A program made the translations under genes and the position numbers. Under the pieces are notes generated by a model that was not told where the DNA came from, did not search any database, and saw only the letters and a program-made list of their open reading frames with translations. From Paenibacillus oryzae (GTDB lineage Bacteria > Bacillota > Bacilli > Paenibacillales > Paenibacillaceae), in contig NZ_LYPA01000027.1 in NCBI RefSeq assembly GCF_001675045.1, positions 29,378 through 93,377 of the forward strand: DNA of 64,000 bases. The letters run 5' to 3'. Each line of letters starts with the position of its first letter. The first letter of the stretch is position 1. Below are positions 10,130 to 20,652 of the stretch, in pieces.

Positions 10130-13100
10130 TTATTCTACGTTTGCTTCTGAGCCTTCCAGGTTGAGGTTCAGCTTGTCGCCTGTACCTTCGTCCTCGTCAT
10201 CGATTTCTTTCATCTCGATTTCTTCCTCGTTAGCGGACAGGATTTTGACATCCATGCCAAGGCTTTGCAATTCCTTGATCAATACCTTAAACGATTCCGG
10301 AACGCCTGGTTCTGGCACATTTTCGCCTTTGACGATGGATTCGTACGTTTTCACGCGGCCAACCACATCATCGGATTTGACAGTCAAAATTTCCTGCAGC
10401 GTATAAGCTGCGCCGTAGGCTTCAAGCGCCCAAACCTCCATCTCGCCGAAACGCTGTCCGCCGAACTGGGCTTTACCGCCAAGAGGCTGTTGCGTAACGA
10501 GAGAGTATGGACCTGTGGAACGGGCATGAATTTTATCGTCAACCATGTGCGCCAGCTTGATCATGTACATGACGCCAACCGTTACTTCCCGCTCGAAGCT
10601 TTCGCCTGTGCGGCCATCGTACAGAACCGTTTTTCCGTTCCGCTGCATGCCGGCTTCTTCCATGGTATCGAAAACATCGTCCTCGCGCGCGCCGTCAAAT
10701 ACCGGCGTAGCCGCGTGGATGCCGAGATGTTTGCAGGCCATGCCGAGGTGAACCTCCAGCGCTTGACCGATGTTCATCCGGGAAGGTACGCCCAGCGGGT
10801 TAAGAACAACCTCAACTGGTGTGCCGTCCGGCAGGAACGGCATATCCTCTTCCGGCATAATACGGGCGATAACGCCCTTGTTGCCGTGACGTCCCGCCAT
10901 TTTGTCGCCTTCGGAGATTTTCCGTTTTTGCGCGATATAAGCGCGTACCAGTTGGTTAACGCCAGGAGGCAGCTCGTCGCCGTTTTCGCGGGTAAACACT
11001 TTTACGTCCACCACGATGCCGTCGGTTCCGTGAGGAACGCGCAGCGACGTGTCGCGAACTTCGCGTGCTTTTTCACCGAAGATCGCATGCAGCAGGCGTT
11101 CTTCCGCCGTCAGCTCCGTCACGCCTTTAGGCGTAACCTTGCCAACAAGGATATCGCCAGCGCCGATCTCAGCGCCTACGCGGATAATGCCGCGTTCGTC
11201 GAGGTTGCGAAGAGCTTCCTCGCCGACGTTCGGAATGTCGCGCGTAATTTCTTCAGGCCCAAGCTTCGTATCACGGGCTTCAGACTCGTATTCCTCAATA
11301 TGAATGGATGTGTAAACATCCTCTTTAACCAGCTTTTCGCTAAGCAGGATCGCATCCTCGTAGTTGTAGCCTTCCCAAGTCATAAAGGCAACAACAACGT
11401 TGCGTCCAAGCGCCAGCTCGCCCATTTCTGTGGACGGGCCGTCGGCGAGAATATCGCCTTTTTTGATAACGTCGCCCTTGCGGACAAGAGGACGCTGATT
11501 GATGCAAGTACCTTGGTTGGAACGCATAAACTTATGCAGCTTGTGCTTTACCAGGTCTCCGTTAACCGGCTTGCCGTCAATAAGTTCGACACGGCGCAGC
11601 CAAATTTCGTTGGCGCTGGAACGCTCGATAACGCCATCGTATTTGGAAACAACGCAAACGCCGGAGTCTTTTGCAGCTTTATGCTCCATGCCTGTACCGA
11701 CAAACGGCGCTTTTGGAATCAGAAGCGGCACCGCCTGCCGTTGCATGTTGGAGCCCATGAGCGCGCGGTTGGAGTCATCGTTCTCCAGGAACGGAATCAA
11801 CGCCGTTGCGACGGATACAACTTGTTTAGGCGATACGTCCATGTAGTCGACGCGTTCAATCGGCATCGTCAGGATGTTGTCAGCCTGTTTATTGTAACGA
11901 ACGATGGTTTGCTTCTCGACAAACATATTGTCAGGAGTCAACTCAGCGTTTGCTTGCGCGATAACGTAGTTGTCTTCCTCGTCAGCTGTCAAATAAGAGA
12001 TTTGCTCCGTAACAACGCCCGTCTTAGGATCTACCCAACGATACGGCGCTTCGATAAAGCCATATTCGTTAATGCGGGCAAAAGTCGACAGAGAGTTGAT
12101 CAGACCGATGTTCGGTCCTTCCGGCGTCTCAATTGGACACATACGGCCGTAGTGAGAGTGATGGACGTCCCGTACTTCAAAGCCTGCGCGTTCGCGCGTC
12201 AGACCGCCCGGTCCAAGCGCGGACAAACGGCGTTTGTGCGTCAGCTCTGCAAGCGGGTTCGTCTGGTCCATAAACTGCGACAGCTGGGAAGAGCCAAAAA
12301 ACTCTTTAATGGACGCGATAACCGGGCGTATGTTGATAAGCGCCTGCGGTGTAATCGCGTTAGCATCCTGAATCGACATGCGTTCGCGCACAACGCGCTC
12401 CATACGGGAGAGACCGATACGGAACTGGTTCTGCAGCAGCTCGCCGACAGAGCGCAGACGACGGTTGCCCAAATGGTCGATATCATCCGTGCTTCCCACG
12501 CCATGAAGCAAATTCAGGAAATAGTTGATCGACGAAATGATGTCCGCAGGCGTAATGTTCTTAATGGCTTTGTCAATTATGCCGTTGGAAATGATTTTAA
12601 TAACCTTGCCTTCGTCGTTTGGCGAGAATACGCTGATAGCCTGTAGTGGTATACTATCGGCATCAAGCACTCCAGCCGCAACATGATAAGTACGGAAACC
12701 AATGTCCTTCTCCAGCTTATCAAGAATTTCATCCAGCAAACGGCGGTCGATCATTTGACCCGTCTCGGCGATAATTTCACCTGTGGATGGATCAATAAGG
12801 TTTTCCGCAAGTCTTTGATTGAACAAGCGGTTTTTGATGTGGAGCTTTTTGTTTATTTTGTAACGGCCTACATTGGCCAGGTCATATCGTTTGGGATCGA
12901 AAAAGCGTGCAACAAGCAAGCTTTTTGCGTTGTCCAAGGTAGGAGGCTCGCCCGGACGCAGACGCTCGTAAATTTCAATGAGCGCTTTCTCCGTGGAATC
13001 CGTGCTGTCCTTGTCCAGCGTATTGCGGATATACTCGTCATGTCCGAGCAAATCCAGAATTTCAGCGTCTGTACCGAAACCAAGTGCACGCAAAAGCACC

Positions 13101-13675
13101 GTTACCGGAATTTTCCGGGTCCGGTCAATACGAACGTAGACGATATCCTTGGCATCTGTTTCAAGCTCCAGCCAAGCGCCGCGGTTAGGAATAACCGTAG
13201 CGGTGTATGTCTTTTTACCGTTCTTGTCAACCTTCGTGCTGAAATACACACTGGGGGAGCGAACCAATTGGCTGACGATAACGCGTTCTGCGCCGTTGAT
13301 GATAAACGTGCCTGTCTCGGTCATAAGCGGAAAATCGCCCATGAATACTTCCTGTTCCTTAACTTCGCCCGTTTCCTTATTGAACAGACGCACCTTCACC
13401 CGCAATGGGGCTGCATACGTGACATCACGTTCCTTCGACTCATCGACCGAATATTTCGGCTCGCCTAAGCTATAGTCGATAAATTCCAGCGATAGATTGC
13501 CCGTAAAGTCCGAAATCGGTGAAATATCCTGGAATAGCTCGATCAAATCGGTTTCCAGAAACTTTTCATACGATTTTTGTTGGATTTCAATCAGGTTCGG
13601 GACTTCCAGCACCTCGCTGATCCTTGCGTAGCTTCTCCTCGCCCGCCGACCATACTGAACAAGTTGTCCTGCCAA
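10130..13675 (-). CDS. rpoB: DNA-directed RNA polymerase subunit beta
   Basis: A 1181-residue subunit. I place the start at the TTG giving [19 protein letters not shown], with a GAGGGGTGAGG site just upstream. The rifampicin-binding region [14 protein letters not shown] and [14 protein letters not shown] has the usual sensitive-type residues. The remainder is typical through the C-terminal [11 protein letters not shown] and the [11 protein letters not shown] segments, followed by an acidic tail. It is transcribed with rpoC from a promoter about 300 bases upstream. Confidence 0.97.
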   Translation of the reverse strand: MAGQLVQYGRRARRSYARISEVLEVPNLIEIQQKSYEKFLETDLIELFQDISPISDFTGNLSLEFIDYSLGEPKYSVDESKERDVTYAAPLRVKVRLFNKETGEVKEQEVFMGDFPLMTETGTFIINGAERVIVSQLVRSPSVYFSTKVDKNGKKTYTATVIPNRGAWLELETDAKDIVYVRIDRTRKIPVTVLLRALGFGTDAEILDLLGHDEYIRNTLDKDSTDSTEKALIEIYERLRPGEPPTLDNAKSLLVARFFDPKRYDLANVGRYKINKKLHIKNRLFNQRLAENLIDPSTGEIIAETGQMIDRRLLDEILDKLEKDIGFRTYHVAAGVLDADSIPLQAISVFSPNDEGKVIKIISNGIIDKAIKNITPADIISSINYFLNLLHGVGSTDDIDHLGNRRLRSVGELLQNQFRIGLSRMERVVRERMSIQDANAITPQALINIRPVIASIKEFFGSSQLSQFMDQTNPLAELTHKRRLSALGPGGLTRERAGFEVRDVHHSHYGRMCPIETPEGPNIGLINSLSTFARINEYGFIEAPYRWVDPKTGVVTEQISYLTADEEDNYVIAQANAELTPDNMFVEKQTIVRYNKQADNILTMPIERVDYMDVSPKQVVSVATALIPFLENDDSNRALMGSNMQRQAVPLLIPKAPFVGTGMEHKAAKDSGVCVVSKYDGVIERSSANEIWLRRVELIDGKPVNGDLVKHKLHKFMRSNQGTCINQRPLVRKGDVIKKGDILADGPSTEMGELALGRNVVVAFMTWEGYNYEDAILLSEKLVKEDVYTSIHIEEYESEARDTKLGPEEITRDIPNVGEEALRNLDERGIIRVGAEIGAGDILVGKVTPKGVTELTAEERLLHAIFGEKAREVRDTSLRVPHGTDGIVVDVKVFTRENGDELPPGVNQLVRAYIAQKRKISEGDKMAGRHGNKGVIARIMPEEDMPFLPDGTPVEVVLNPLGVPSRMNIGQALEVHLGMACKHLGIHAATPVFDGAREDDVFDTMEEAGMQRNGKTVLYDGRTGESFEREVTVGVMYMIKLAHMVDDKIHARSTGPYSLVTQQPLGGKAQFGGQRFGEMEVWALEAYGAAYTLQEILTVKSDDVVGRVKTYESIVKGENVPEPGVPESFKVLIKELQSLGMDVKILSANEEEIEMKEIDDEDEGTGDKLNLNLEGSEANVE

Positions 13676-13975
13676 CTTAACCTCACCCCTCAAGTCTGTC
13701 TTACAGCATCGATACATCCTGCGTTACCCTTCGGCAGCGGCAGCCGCCTATACAGATAAATAAAGAAAAGCCCTTATCGAATAGTTCGAAAAAAGAGCAT
13801 GTTTCTAGCAGTTTGCCGTACGCAGCGCAGTGCGCGTTGGTCTCATATCAAGTAATTTTGCCCAAAATGTAAACATTATACGTCAAATGTCACAAATGTA
13901 TGCATTTCTGCGCTAAAAATTCATACTTGACATTTTAGTTGACTAAAGAGATTTCGAGCAATTTTATGCTGACAT

Positions 13976-14005
13976 TTTATAATATTACCACATCCAAAAT
14001 GTCAA
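13976..14005 (-). promoter_or_regulatory. rpoBC promoter and AT-rich leader (13676-14050)
   Basis: TTGACA (14000-14005) and TATAAA (13976-13981) with an 18-base spacer form a plausible sigma-A promoter on the minus strand. The gene-free stretch 13676-14050 otherwise holds a long untranslated leader. Copies of TGACATTT or its complement recur between about 13865 and 14005. A further TATAAT occurs near 13875 without a convincing -35. No ORF with a ribosome site is visible here. Confidence 0.6.
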
Positions 14006-14050
14006 GTCAATTCATTTCCATTTCAATTGTAAACCTTTTGTTCAACCTCA

Positions 14051-14650
14051 TTAAGCTTTAATTGCCTTAAGAATCCAATAGCCTTTATCTCTCGTTACTT
14101 CTTCTACTGAATCATACAACAATTGTAGTTTTTCCAGCGCAGAAGGCGCGCCTTGCTTCTTCTGAATAACAACCCACATAACGCCGCCAGCGTTCAACAG
14201 CTCCAGTCCTTCTTCAAAAATACGATGGACTACCGCTTTACCGGCTCTGATGGGAGGATTGGTCAAAATAACGTCGAATGTCTTTCCCTTCACCGCTTCA
14301 TACAAATCGCTTTGCAGCACCTCGACGTTGGATATACCGTTGGATTTTGCATTTTCTGTCGCCAGCTGAACGGCTCTTTCATTAATATCAATGAGCGTGA
14401 CTTGCCCTGCAGGCGACAGCTTGGCCGCCATGAGGCCGATAGGTCCATAGCCGCAGCCAACATCCAGAATGTTCCCTTCCGGATTCAGCTCCATATGCTC
14501 TATGAGCACGCGGCTTCCGTAATCCACGCCCGTTTTGGAGAACACTCCCGCATCCGTCATAAGCTTGAGCTCCTGCCCGCGGCAAACAAAGGTATGGGCT
14601 TGCCGGTTATGAGCAGTTTCGGGCTTTTTGCTGTAATAATGATTGCTCAT
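14051..14650 (-). CDS. ybxB: RsmC-type class I SAM methyltransferase (YbxB)
   Basis: A 199-residue methyltransferase of the MTS/RsmC family, probably acting on 16S rRNA guanosine. Motif I DVGCGYG is at residues 63-69 and the NPP(I/F)R catalytic motif at 131-135, the signature of exocyclic-amine N-methylation. It lies between the rplL terminator and rpoB, exactly as ybxB does in Bacillus subtilis. E. coli RsmC is about 340 residues; this is the single-domain Gram-positive form. Confidence 0.88.
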   Translation of the reverse strand: MSNHYYSKKPETAHNRQAHTFVCRGQELKLMTDAGVFSKTGVDYGSRVLIEHMELNPEGNILDVGCGYGPIGLMAAKLSPAGQVTLIDINERAVQLATENAKSNGISNVEVLQSDLYEAVKGKTFDVILTNPPIRAGKAVVHRIFEEGLELLNAGGVMWVVIQKKQGAPSALEKLQLLYDSVEEVTRDKGYWILKAIKA

Positions 14651-14701
14651 ATGCTGTCCGCACCCCCTTTTCCATTATATGCGTTTCACATAGTAAGAAA
14701 G

Positions 14702-14740
14702 AAACCCCTTGAACCGCAAGTTATGCGATTCAAGGGGTTC
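14702..14740 (-). terminator. Terminator after rplL
   Basis: Inverted repeat of 12 bases (GAACCCCTTGAA-type arms) around a 15-base loop, followed on the minus strand by TTTCTTTCTT. It separates rplJL from ybxB-rpoBC and may be partly read through. Confidence 0.8.
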
Positions 14741-14756
14741 CACTGCGGAAGAGAAA

Positions 14757-15119
14757 TTACTTAACTTCTACTACAGCGCCAGCTTCTTCAAGCTTAGCTT
14801 TAACTGCATTAGCTTCGTCTTCAGCCACTTTTTCTTTGATTGGTTTAGGAGCGCCGTCAACCAGTTCTTTAGCTTCTTTCAAGCCAAGACCAGTGATTTC
14901 GCGAACCACTTTGATAACGTTGATTTTGGAAGCGCCAGCGCTTGTCAAGATAACGTCGAATTCAGTTTGAGCAGCAGCTTCAGCAGCGCCGCCGCCAGCT
15001 ACTACTGCAACTGGAGCAGCAGCAGTTACGCCGAATTCTTCTTCGATTGCTTTAACAAGATCGTTCAGTTCAAGAACAGTCATACCTTTGATTGCTTCCA
15101 AGATTTGCTCTTTAGACAT
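14757..15119 (-). CDS. rplL: 50S ribosomal protein L7/L12
   Basis: A 120-residue stalk protein that recruits translational GTPases. The N-terminal dimerisation helix ([18 protein letters not shown]), the Ala/Gly-rich hinge near residues 35-50 and the C-terminal GTPase-contact domain ([16 protein letters not shown]) are all evident. It follows rplJ by 85 bases, with a GGAGG site, and ends before a terminator. Confidence 0.97.
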   Translation of the reverse strand: MSKEQILEAIKGMTVLELNDLVKAIEEEFGVTAAAPVAVVAGGGAAEAAAQTEFDVILTSAGASKINVIKVVREITGLGLKEAKELVDGAPKPIKEKVAEDEANAVKAKLEEAGAVVEVK

Positions 15120-15204
15120 GGTTATACCTCCGGTAATTTGGTTTTATTTTTATTACAATCATTTATTGTGCTGCTAGGCAGCAGGTGTTCCATAAAGTAG
15201 AAGC

Positions 15205-15708
15205 TTAAGCTCCTGCTTCTTGTTTTTCTCCAACTGCTTTAACTGCAAGCGCGAAGTTGCGAACTGGCGCTTGAAGCACGCTGAGGAGCATGGAAAGCAA
15301 ACCTTCGCGAGAAGGAAGCTCAGCAAGAGCCTTGATTTGTTCCATACTAACAACTTTACCTTCAACAACGCCGCCTTTAAGTTTCAAAGCATCGTTTTTC
15401 TTGGCAAAATCGTTCAGGATTTTTGCAGGAGCAACAGCGTCAGTGCCGCTGAATGCAACCGCAGTAGGACCTGTCAGAATTTCGTTAAGCTCCGTCAGCT
15501 CCGTACCTTCAGTAGCGCGACGAACGATGGAGTTTTTCAGAACCTGGAAATCAATGCCCGCTTCGCGGAGCTGCTTCCGAAGCTCGGTTACTTGCGCAAC
15601 GTTCAATCCGCGATAGTCAGCAACTACAGTGCTTGGGCTGGAAGTCAGCTTTGAAGCAACAACAGCAACCGCTTCTTGTTTCTCTTGGATGATCTTTGCG
15701 TTAGCCAA
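15205..15708 (-). CDS. rplJ: 50S ribosomal protein L10
   Basis: A 167-residue stalk base protein that holds the L7/L12 dimers. The start is TTG (protein [14 protein letters not shown]) because GGGAGGTG lies just upstream; in-frame ATGs further upstream lie inside the RNA leader. The C-terminal L12-binding helix ends [18 protein letters not shown]10-L12 autoregulates the operon through the leader at 15776-15911. Confidence 0.95.
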   Translation of the reverse strand: MANAKIIQEKQEAVAVVASKLTSSPSTVVADYRGLNVAQVTELRKQLREAGIDFQVLKNSIVRRATEGTELTELNEILTGPTAVAFSGTDAVAPAKILNDFAKKNDALKLKGGVVEGKVVSMEQIKALAELPSREGLLSMLLSVLQAPVRNFALAVKAVGEKQEAGA

Positions 15709-15775
15709 ATTGTACACCTCCCGTAAATTATACATCCCGTTTATGCGTCGGATCTTCCTCTCCTCGATGCATGAG

Positions 15776-15911
15776 AAAGGCCCTCGCAGAACTGCGAAGG
15801 CCATGATGTCGTTAAGATGACTTTGCAGGCAAGCCTGCTGTATTCATCAACATTTTATCATAACACCTCGGTAGGAAATTAAGCCCGGCATGGGCACCTA
15901 CTGTCTACGGT
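15776..15911 (-). ncRNA. Ribosomal protein L10 leader (rplJL autoregulatory RNA)
   Basis: On the minus strand the leader begins with ACCGTAGACAGTAGGTGC and contains the matching CCTACCGAGGT segment, the hallmark pairing of the Firmicutes L10 leader bound by L10-(L12)4. Downstream, GGCCTTCGCAG/CTGCGAGGGCC forms a hairpin followed by TTTCTC (15776-15802), which can serve as an attenuator. It lies between rplA and rplJ, as in Bacillus. Confidence 0.85.
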
Positions 15912-15947
15912 ATGCGTATTCGATATAAGTGGTCGTTTCCCTTCGAC

Positions 15948-16640
15948 TTAACGGTAGTTAGCAGTCGAAACGCGAGCGCCAGGGCCCATTGTGGAGGAAA
16001 CGGCGATGTTTTTCAGGTAAACGCCTTTTGCTGCAGCCGGTTTGGCGCGAACAAGGGCATCAATCAGAGCTTTCAGGTTTTCGTCCAGCTTTGCGGAGTC
16101 GAACGAAACTTTACCGATTGGAGCGTGGATTTGACCCGCTTTATCCAGACGGTACTCGATTTTACCTGCTTTGATTTCTTGAACGGCTTTTGCAACGTCA
16201 AACGTTACAGTACCTGCTTTCGGGTTAGGCATAAGGCCTTTACCGCCCAGGATACGGCCGAGCTTACCAACTTCAGCCATCATGTCCGGCGTTGCTACGC
16301 AAACGTCGAATTCGAACCAGCCTTGTTGGATTTTGTTAATCATGTCAGCATCGCCAACATAGTCAGCGCCTGCTGCTTCCGCTTCTTTCACTTTTTCGCC
16401 TTTTGCGAAAACGAGAACGCGTTTTGTTTTACCTGTGCCATGCGGAAGGACAACTACGCCGCGAACCGCTTGGTCTTGTTTACGAGGGTCTACACCCAGA
16501 CGCACTGCAACTTCGACGGACTCGTCGAATTTGGCTGTCGATGCTTTTTTAACAAGCTCGATTGCTTCCAGTGACTCATAGCTTGCTTCGCTGTCAATCA
16601 GCTTGGCAGCTTCAACATATTTTTTACCGTGTTTTGCCAT
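15948..16640 (-). CDS. rplA: 50S ribosomal protein L1
   Basis: A 230-residue rRNA-binding protein of the L1 stalk. The start [16 protein letters not shown] has a good AAGGAGG site; an upstream in-frame ATG would add 27 non-family residues. The [18 protein letters not shown] signature is present. Spacing from rplK is 109 bases. Confidence 0.96.
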   Translation of the reverse strand: MAKHGKKYVEAAKLIDSEASYESLEAIELVKKASTAKFDESVEVAVRLGVDPRKQDQAVRGVVVLPHGTGKTKRVLVFAKGEKVKEAEAAGADYVGDADMINKIQQGWFEFDVCVATPDMMAEVGKLGRILGGKGLMPNPKAGTVTFDVAKAVQEIKAGKIEYRLDKAGQIHAPIGKVSFDSAKLDENLKALIDALVRAKPAAAKGVYLKNIAVSSTMGPGARVSTANYR

Positions 16641-16749
16641 TGTAAGTTCCTCCTTATGTGGTAGTAGCGGAGCATCCTCCTTGGGACGATCCTCCCACTT
16701 GCAGAGCCGTAAGGCCTGCACCCGATAATGTTGTCAAAACAAAACCGGA

Positions 16750-17175
16750 TTAGTCAACGATTGTAACGCCCATGCTGCGAGCTGTGCCCTCAACCATACG
16801 CATTGCCGCTTCCACGGATGCTGCGTTAAGGTCTTGCATTTTTGTCTCGGCGATTTCGCGTACTTTATCACGCTTAACAGTAGCTACTTTCTTTTTGTTC
16901 GGTTCACCGGAGCCTTTTTCGATACCAGCTGCTACGCGGAGCAATACTGCTGCCGGCGGCGTTTTGGTTTCAAAAGTGAAGGAACGGTCCTCGAATACCG
17001 TGATCACGACTGGAATAATCAGACCTGCTTGATCCGCTGTACGAGCGTTGAATTCTTTACAGAACGCCATGATGTTAACGCCTGCTTGACCCAGTGCCGG
17101 ACCGATTGGTGGAGCTGGATTCGCTTTACCTGCAGGAACTTGCAGTTTGACCATCTTGATGACCTTTTTTGCCAT
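16750..17175 (-). CDS. rplK: 50S ribosomal protein L11
   Basis: A 141-residue protein binding the GTPase-associated centre of 23S rRNA and needed for stringent-response activation. The proline-rich N-terminal [21 protein letters not shown] segment (interrupted here only for quoting) and the C-terminal RNA-binding [12 protein letters not shown] are standard. It follows nusG by 59 bases. Confidence 0.96.
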   Translation of the reverse strand: MAKKVIKMVKLQVPAGKANPAPPIGPALGQAGVNIMAFCKEFNARTADQAGLIIPVVITVFEDRSFTFETKTPPAAVLLRVAAGIEKGSGEPNKKKVATVKRDKVREIAETKMQDLNAASVEAAMRMVEGTARSMGVTIVD

Positions 17176-17234
17176 GATTCACACCTCCTTGCCTTGATAT
17201 ACAGGCGCATTGCGCCTATGTGCGAAGCTCTGCC

Positions 17235-17768
17235 TTAAACCTTTTCCACCTGAGTGTAATCCAGTTCAAGCGGAGTTTCTCTGCCAAACATGTTGACATG
17301 AACCTTCAGCTTTGCCTTGTCCAACAAAATCTCTTCCACCGAACCAACAAAATCGGCAAAAGGACCAACCTTGACGCGAACCGTCTCTTTCAATTCAAAC
17401 TCGATCTTCGGCTTCGGCTCTTCCATGCCCATGTGCTTCAAAATCTGTTCCACTTCATCAGGCAATAAAGGAGTCGGCTTGGAGCCTGAACCAGTTGAAC
17501 CTACAAAGCCAGTAACGCCCGGCGTATTGCGGACAACGTACCAGGAATCGTCGGTTTGAACCATTTCCACCAGAACGTAACCAGGGTAGACCTTGCGTTG
17601 AACGGTTTTTTTCTTGCCGTCCTTCTCCACCAGCTCGTCTTCCATTGGAACCAGCACACGGAAAATTTTGTCTTCCATGCCCATGGATTCAACTCGGCGC
17701 TCCAGATTGGTTTTGACTTTGTTCTCGTAACCGGAGTAAGTGTGCACGACGTACCATCTTTTTTCCAT
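17235..17768 (-). CDS. nusG: Transcription antitermination/termination factor NusG
   Basis: A 177-residue elongation factor binding the RNA polymerase clamp. The N-terminal NGN domain begins MEKRWYVVHTYSGYENKVK, and the C-terminal KOW domain includes VRVKVGPFADFVGSVEEI. It follows secE by 24 bases in the conserved rpmG-secE-nusG order. Confidence 0.96.
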   Translation of the reverse strand: MEKRWYVVHTYSGYENKVKTNLERRVESMGMEDKIFRVLVPMEDELVEKDGKKKTVQRKVYPGYVLVEMVQTDDSWYVVRNTPGVTGFVGSTGSGSKPTPLLPDEVEQILKHMGMEEPKPKIEFELKETVRVKVGPFADFVGSVEEILLDKAKLKVHVNMFGRETPLELDYTQVEKV

Positions 17769-17792
17769 TACAAATCCACCTTTGGACCCTTC

Positions 17793-18002
17793 TTAGACAA
17801 TTAGTTGAACCAATTCAGAGATTCCGATGTCAAGAAGCCAGAAGTAAATCGTCACAGCCACAACCGTCATTAAGACGACGATGGAATAGCTCGTCAGCTC
17901 CTTACGACTTGGCCAGCGAACCTTCTTCAGTTCCGCCCAGCTGTCGGCAAAAAAACCAAACGTTGTACCAAAGCCTTTTTTCACTTTCGCCAAAAAAGCC
18001 AC
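17793..18002 (-). CDS. secE: Preprotein translocase subunit SecE
   Basis: A 69-residue single-span subunit of SecYEG. The amphipathic motif AELKKVRWPSRKEL precedes the membrane helix at about residues 40-60. The start codon is GTG with a GGAGGTGG site. The length matches Gram-positive SecE. Confidence 0.95.
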   Translation of the reverse strand: MAFLAKVKKGFGTTFGFFADSWAELKKVRWPSRKELTSYSIVVLMTVVAVTIYFWLLDIGISELVQLIV

Positions 18003-18020
18003 GGTTCCACCTCCAATGGA

Positions 18021-18170
18021 CTATCGCGTCTCGCGATGAGGAGTCTGCTCGTTACAGAACTTGCAAAACTTCTTCAACTCGATGCGGTCGGGGTGATTCC
18101 GTTTGTTCTTGGTGGTTGCATAGTTCCTTTGCTTGCAATTTGTACAAGCAAGCGTGATAATTACCCGCAC
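18021..18170 (-). CDS. rpmG: 50S ribosomal protein L33, zinc-ribbon form
   Basis: A 49-residue protein starting at GTG ([12 protein letters not shown]) behind GGGAGGTG; a longer frame upstream lacks family similarity. Cys9, Cys12, Cys36 and Cys39 form the CxxC/CxxC zinc site, so this is the zinc-binding (C+) paralogue. It heads the rpmG-secE-nusG operon. Confidence 0.93.
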   Translation of the reverse strand: MRVIITLACTNCKQRNYATTKNKRNHPDRIELKKFCKFCNEQTPHRETR

Positions 18171-18295
18171 CCAAATACACCTCCCGAACTGCTCAAAAAT
18201 ACGAATCACGAAACTCTATGTTAAAGTTCATTGATTCCAACCATAAATATCGGCCCATAACGAAAAAAAACCTCAAATCAAGGCCTACCTAAACA

Positions 18296-18324
18296 ACTTT
18301 ATCATACGCAATATCCCATGTCAA
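18296..18324 (-). promoter_or_regulatory. Sigma-A promoter of rpmG-secE-nusG
   Basis: TTGACA (18319-18324) and TAAAGT (18296-18301) with 17 bases between them, about 125 bases before the rpmG start. The rest of 18171-18404 shows nothing else. Confidence 0.7.
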
Positions 18325-18404
18325 CGAAAATTCTGTCTTCTTAAGCTCCGGCATTCCCTGAATTATTATCCAGTATAGCCGTTCCGGATAGCCGCTAAAC
18401 CAAT

Positions 18405-18449
18405 GAACCCTCTTTATTGCCCGAAAACGTCGGACAGCAAAGAGGGCTC
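18405..18449 (-). terminator. Possible terminator of sigH
   Basis: GAGCCCTCTTTGCTG pairs imperfectly with CAATAAAGAGGGTTC on the minus strand, just after the sigH stop. The following T-run is weak. Confidence 0.5.
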
Positions 18450-18464
18450 GTTGATCGCTCCAAG

Positions 18465-19118
18465 CTAAATACCGCCGAAATCCCGCACTTCCAAATACTT
18501 CTCCAGCTTGCGCTTGACACGCTGCAGCGCGTTGTCGATCGACTTGACATGGCGCTTCAGATCCACCGCGATTTCCTGATAGGAACGTCCATCCAAATAA
18601 AGCATCAGAACCTTTCGCTCCAAATCGCTCAAAATCTGGGACATCTTGTCCTCCAGGCCAACAAACTCCTCCTGGTTGATGATGAGCTCCTCAGGATCGG
18701 ATACGCGGGTGCCGCATATGACGTCAAGCAAGGTCCGGTCGGAATCTTCATCATAGATGGGCTTGTCCAGCGAAACGTAAGAGTTGAGGGGGATATGCTT
18801 CTGGCGTGTAGCCGTCTTGATCGCGGTAATGATTTGTCTGGTGATGCAGAGCTCGGCAAAAGCTTTAAAGCTGGCCAGCTTGTCTCCCTTGAAGTCGCGA
18901 ATAGCCTTATACAGGCCAATCATGCCCTCTTGCACAATATCTTCCCGGTCTGCGCCGATCAGAAAGTAGGAGCGCGCCTTCGCTCTGACAAAGTTTTTGT
19001 ATTTGTTAATGAGATATTCCAGCGCAAGGCTGTCGCCGTTACGGACCGCTTCAACGATATCTTCGTCTGTGCTGCATTCGTATTGTAGCGTACTCCACTC
19101 TTTGAGGTCGATACTCAC
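18465..19118 (-). CDS. sigH: RNA polymerase sigma factor SigH
   Basis: A 217-residue sigma-70 family factor for the transition state and early sporulation. Region 2 includes DREDIVQEGMIGLYKAIRDF and FKAFAELCITRQIITAIKTA; region 4 ends SYQEIAVDLKRHVKSIDNAL. The start is GTG after GGAGGG. It lies between rae1 and rpmG, as in Bacillus, and has its own promoter. Confidence 0.95.
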   Translation of the reverse strand: MSIDLKEWSTLQYECSTDEDIVEAVRNGDSLALEYLINKYKNFVRAKARSYFLIGADREDIVQEGMIGLYKAIRDFKGDKLASFKAFAELCITRQIITAIKTATRQKHIPLNSYVSLDKPIYDEDSDRTLLDVICGTRVSDPEELIINQEEFVGLEDKMSQILSDLERKVLMLYLDGRSYQEIAVDLKRHVKSIDNALQRVKRKLEKYLEVRDFGGI

Positions 19119-19231
19119 AAACTATCCCTCCGGCCTGCAAGGCGTACACCGCGCTAGATTCATATTTTTCACCGTTAAACCTTAAAAATTGGTAATTAGA
19201 GGATGTTGCTTCCACGCATAAACATAGAGCC

Positions 19232-19261
19232 AGTATACATGATGAAACCTTACACCGTCAA
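19232..19261 (-). promoter_or_regulatory. Sigma-A promoter of sigH
   Basis: TTGACG (19256-19261), 18-base spacer, TATACT (19232-19237), about 115 bases before the sigH start. Confidence 0.65.
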
Positions 19262-19341
19262 CCAATAGAGCGCCTGAAACGCATCGATTATTTAGAAGAA
19301 ATGTAACTTTGTGGCAAGTTTTGCAAAAGCGGAATTTGCTG

Positions 19342-19872
19342 CTACTTGTCGCCTCTGCGCATCCGCTCCAGCTTGCTCCACACATCGAGACTGATGTTTT
19401 GGTCAAGCGTATTACGCTTGCCGGGCTTATCGACGCCCTCCCGTATGGAATCCCGGATCACCTTCACATTTTGGGTAATGTCGATATAGAGCTCGCGGGC
19501 GGACACGCGGAGCGCCCCTTTTCCAAAAGCAACATGCTGCTCCACCAGATCGGACGTAGCGACGTACACATTGCGCCTACGGGAGATAAGCTCCGTGCAC
19601 AGGCGCTCGATGCATTCGTCAGCCGTCTCTTTTTCTCTGGTGTAAACAATAATAAGCTTATGCTGCTTGTAGGTCGACCCCAGACCAGAAACCTGGTGCG
19701 CGTCAAAAATTACATAGATTTGCATGCCGGTAAAGCCCTGATAATCGGCCAGCATGTCCAGCAAGCGGTCGCGCGCATCCTCCAGGTCCTGTTCCTTCAG
19801 CCGCTCAAGCTCGGGCCACGCCCCTATAATATTGTATCCGTCGACCAGAAGGACGTCGTTTTTCCGAGCCAT
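19342..19872 (-). CDS. rae1: Ribosome-dependent mRNA endonuclease Rae1 (YacP, NYN/PIN domain)
   Basis: A 176-residue NYN-domain nuclease. The acidic catalytic start LLVDGYNIIGAW, the YVIFDAH strand and the TADECIERL and VATSDLVEQ segments follow the YacP pattern. In Bacillus subtilis this enzyme cuts mRNA in the ribosomal A site. It begins 2 bases after the rlmB stop, so the two are translationally linked in the cysES-mrnC-rlmB-rae1 operon. Confidence 0.9.
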   Translation of the reverse strand: MARKNDVLLVDGYNIIGAWPELERLKEQDLEDARDRLLDMLADYQGFTGMQIYVIFDAHQVSGLGSTYKQHKLIIVYTREKETADECIERLCTELISRRRNVYVATSDLVEQHVAFGKGALRVSARELYIDITQNVKVIRDSIREGVDKPGKRNTLDQNISLDVWSKLERMRRGDK

Positions 19873-19874
19873 CG

Positions 19875-20630
19875 CTACAAGCTCCGGCGCTGCCTGACAA
19901 CCTCATACATAAGCACGCCCGCCGCAACCGAAGCGTTCAAGGAATTAAGACGGCCCAAAAGGGGCAGCTTGACCAGAAAATCGCATTTCTCCTTGATCAG
20001 GCGGCCCATGCCCTTGCTTTCATTGCCGATGACGACGGCCAGGGGCATGTCAAAGCGGGACCGGTATACATCCTCCGTCGCGGAGACGTCGGTTCCGGCA
20101 ACCCACACTCCCGCTTCCTTCAGCTTATCGATGGTTTGCGCCAGATTGGTCACGCGGGCAACCGCTACATGCTCCGCCGCTCCAGCCGATGTTTTCAGTA
20201 CCGTAGCGGTCAATCCCGCCGAACGGCGTTTTGGAATGATGACGCCATGTACGCCCGTGCACTCCGCTGTTCTCAGAATGGAACCCAGATTATGCGGGTC
20301 CTCAATTTCGTCAAGCAGCACCAAAAAAGGCTGCTCTCCCCGCTCCTTTGCAATGGCCAGCAAATCCTCGACCTCCGCATACGGAAACGGCGCAGCCTGC
20401 GCAATGACGCCTTGATGGGCAATATCCCCGCCAGCCATCGCTTCAAGCTTGCGCTTGTCAACCGTCATAACAACGATCCCAGCCTTTTTGGCCTCGGCTA
20501 CAATAGCCCCTGCATTTTTCTGCGAGCCTTCGGCGATCCATATCTTATGAATGCTCCGGCCGGAACGCAGCGCTTCAAGCACGGGATGCTTGCCCGCGAT
20601 CAGCTCTTCCTGATTCAATTGTTCTGACAT
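19875..20630 (-). CDS. rlmB: 23S rRNA (guanosine-2'-O-)-methyltransferase RlmB
   Basis: A 251-residue SpoU-type knot methyltransferase. The N-terminal substrate-binding domain begins IAGKHPVLEALRSGRSI, and the SPOUT motifs LLDEIEDPHNLGSILRTAE, VVIGNESKGMG and LPLLGRLNSLNASVA are intact. I prefer the ATG at 20630 (MSEQLNQ); a GTG nine bases earlier overlaps the AAGGAG site. Confidence 0.93.
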   Translation of the reverse strand: MSEQLNQEELIAGKHPVLEALRSGRSIHKIWIAEGSQKNAGAIVAEAKKAGIVVMTVDKRKLEAMAGGDIAHQGVIAQAAPFPYAEVEDLLAIAKERGEQPFLVLLDEIEDPHNLGSILRTAECTGVHGVIIPKRRSAGLTATVLKTSAGAAEHVAVARVTNLAQTIDKLKEAGVWVAGTDVSATEDVYRSRFDMPLAVVIGNESKGMGRLIKEKCDFLVKLPLLGRLNSLNASVAAGVLMYEVVRQRRSL

Positions 20631-20652
20631 TCTATTCACTCCTTAAGAGGTT

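Noticed and set aside
2192..13500. Long plus-strand reading frames (up to about 840 codons) opposite fusA, rpoC and rpoB
   Set aside because: They lie wholly antisense to conserved genes, have no ribosome sites, are rich in Cys/Phe/Asn/Arg runs and resemble no protein family. They follow from codon bias on the coding strand.
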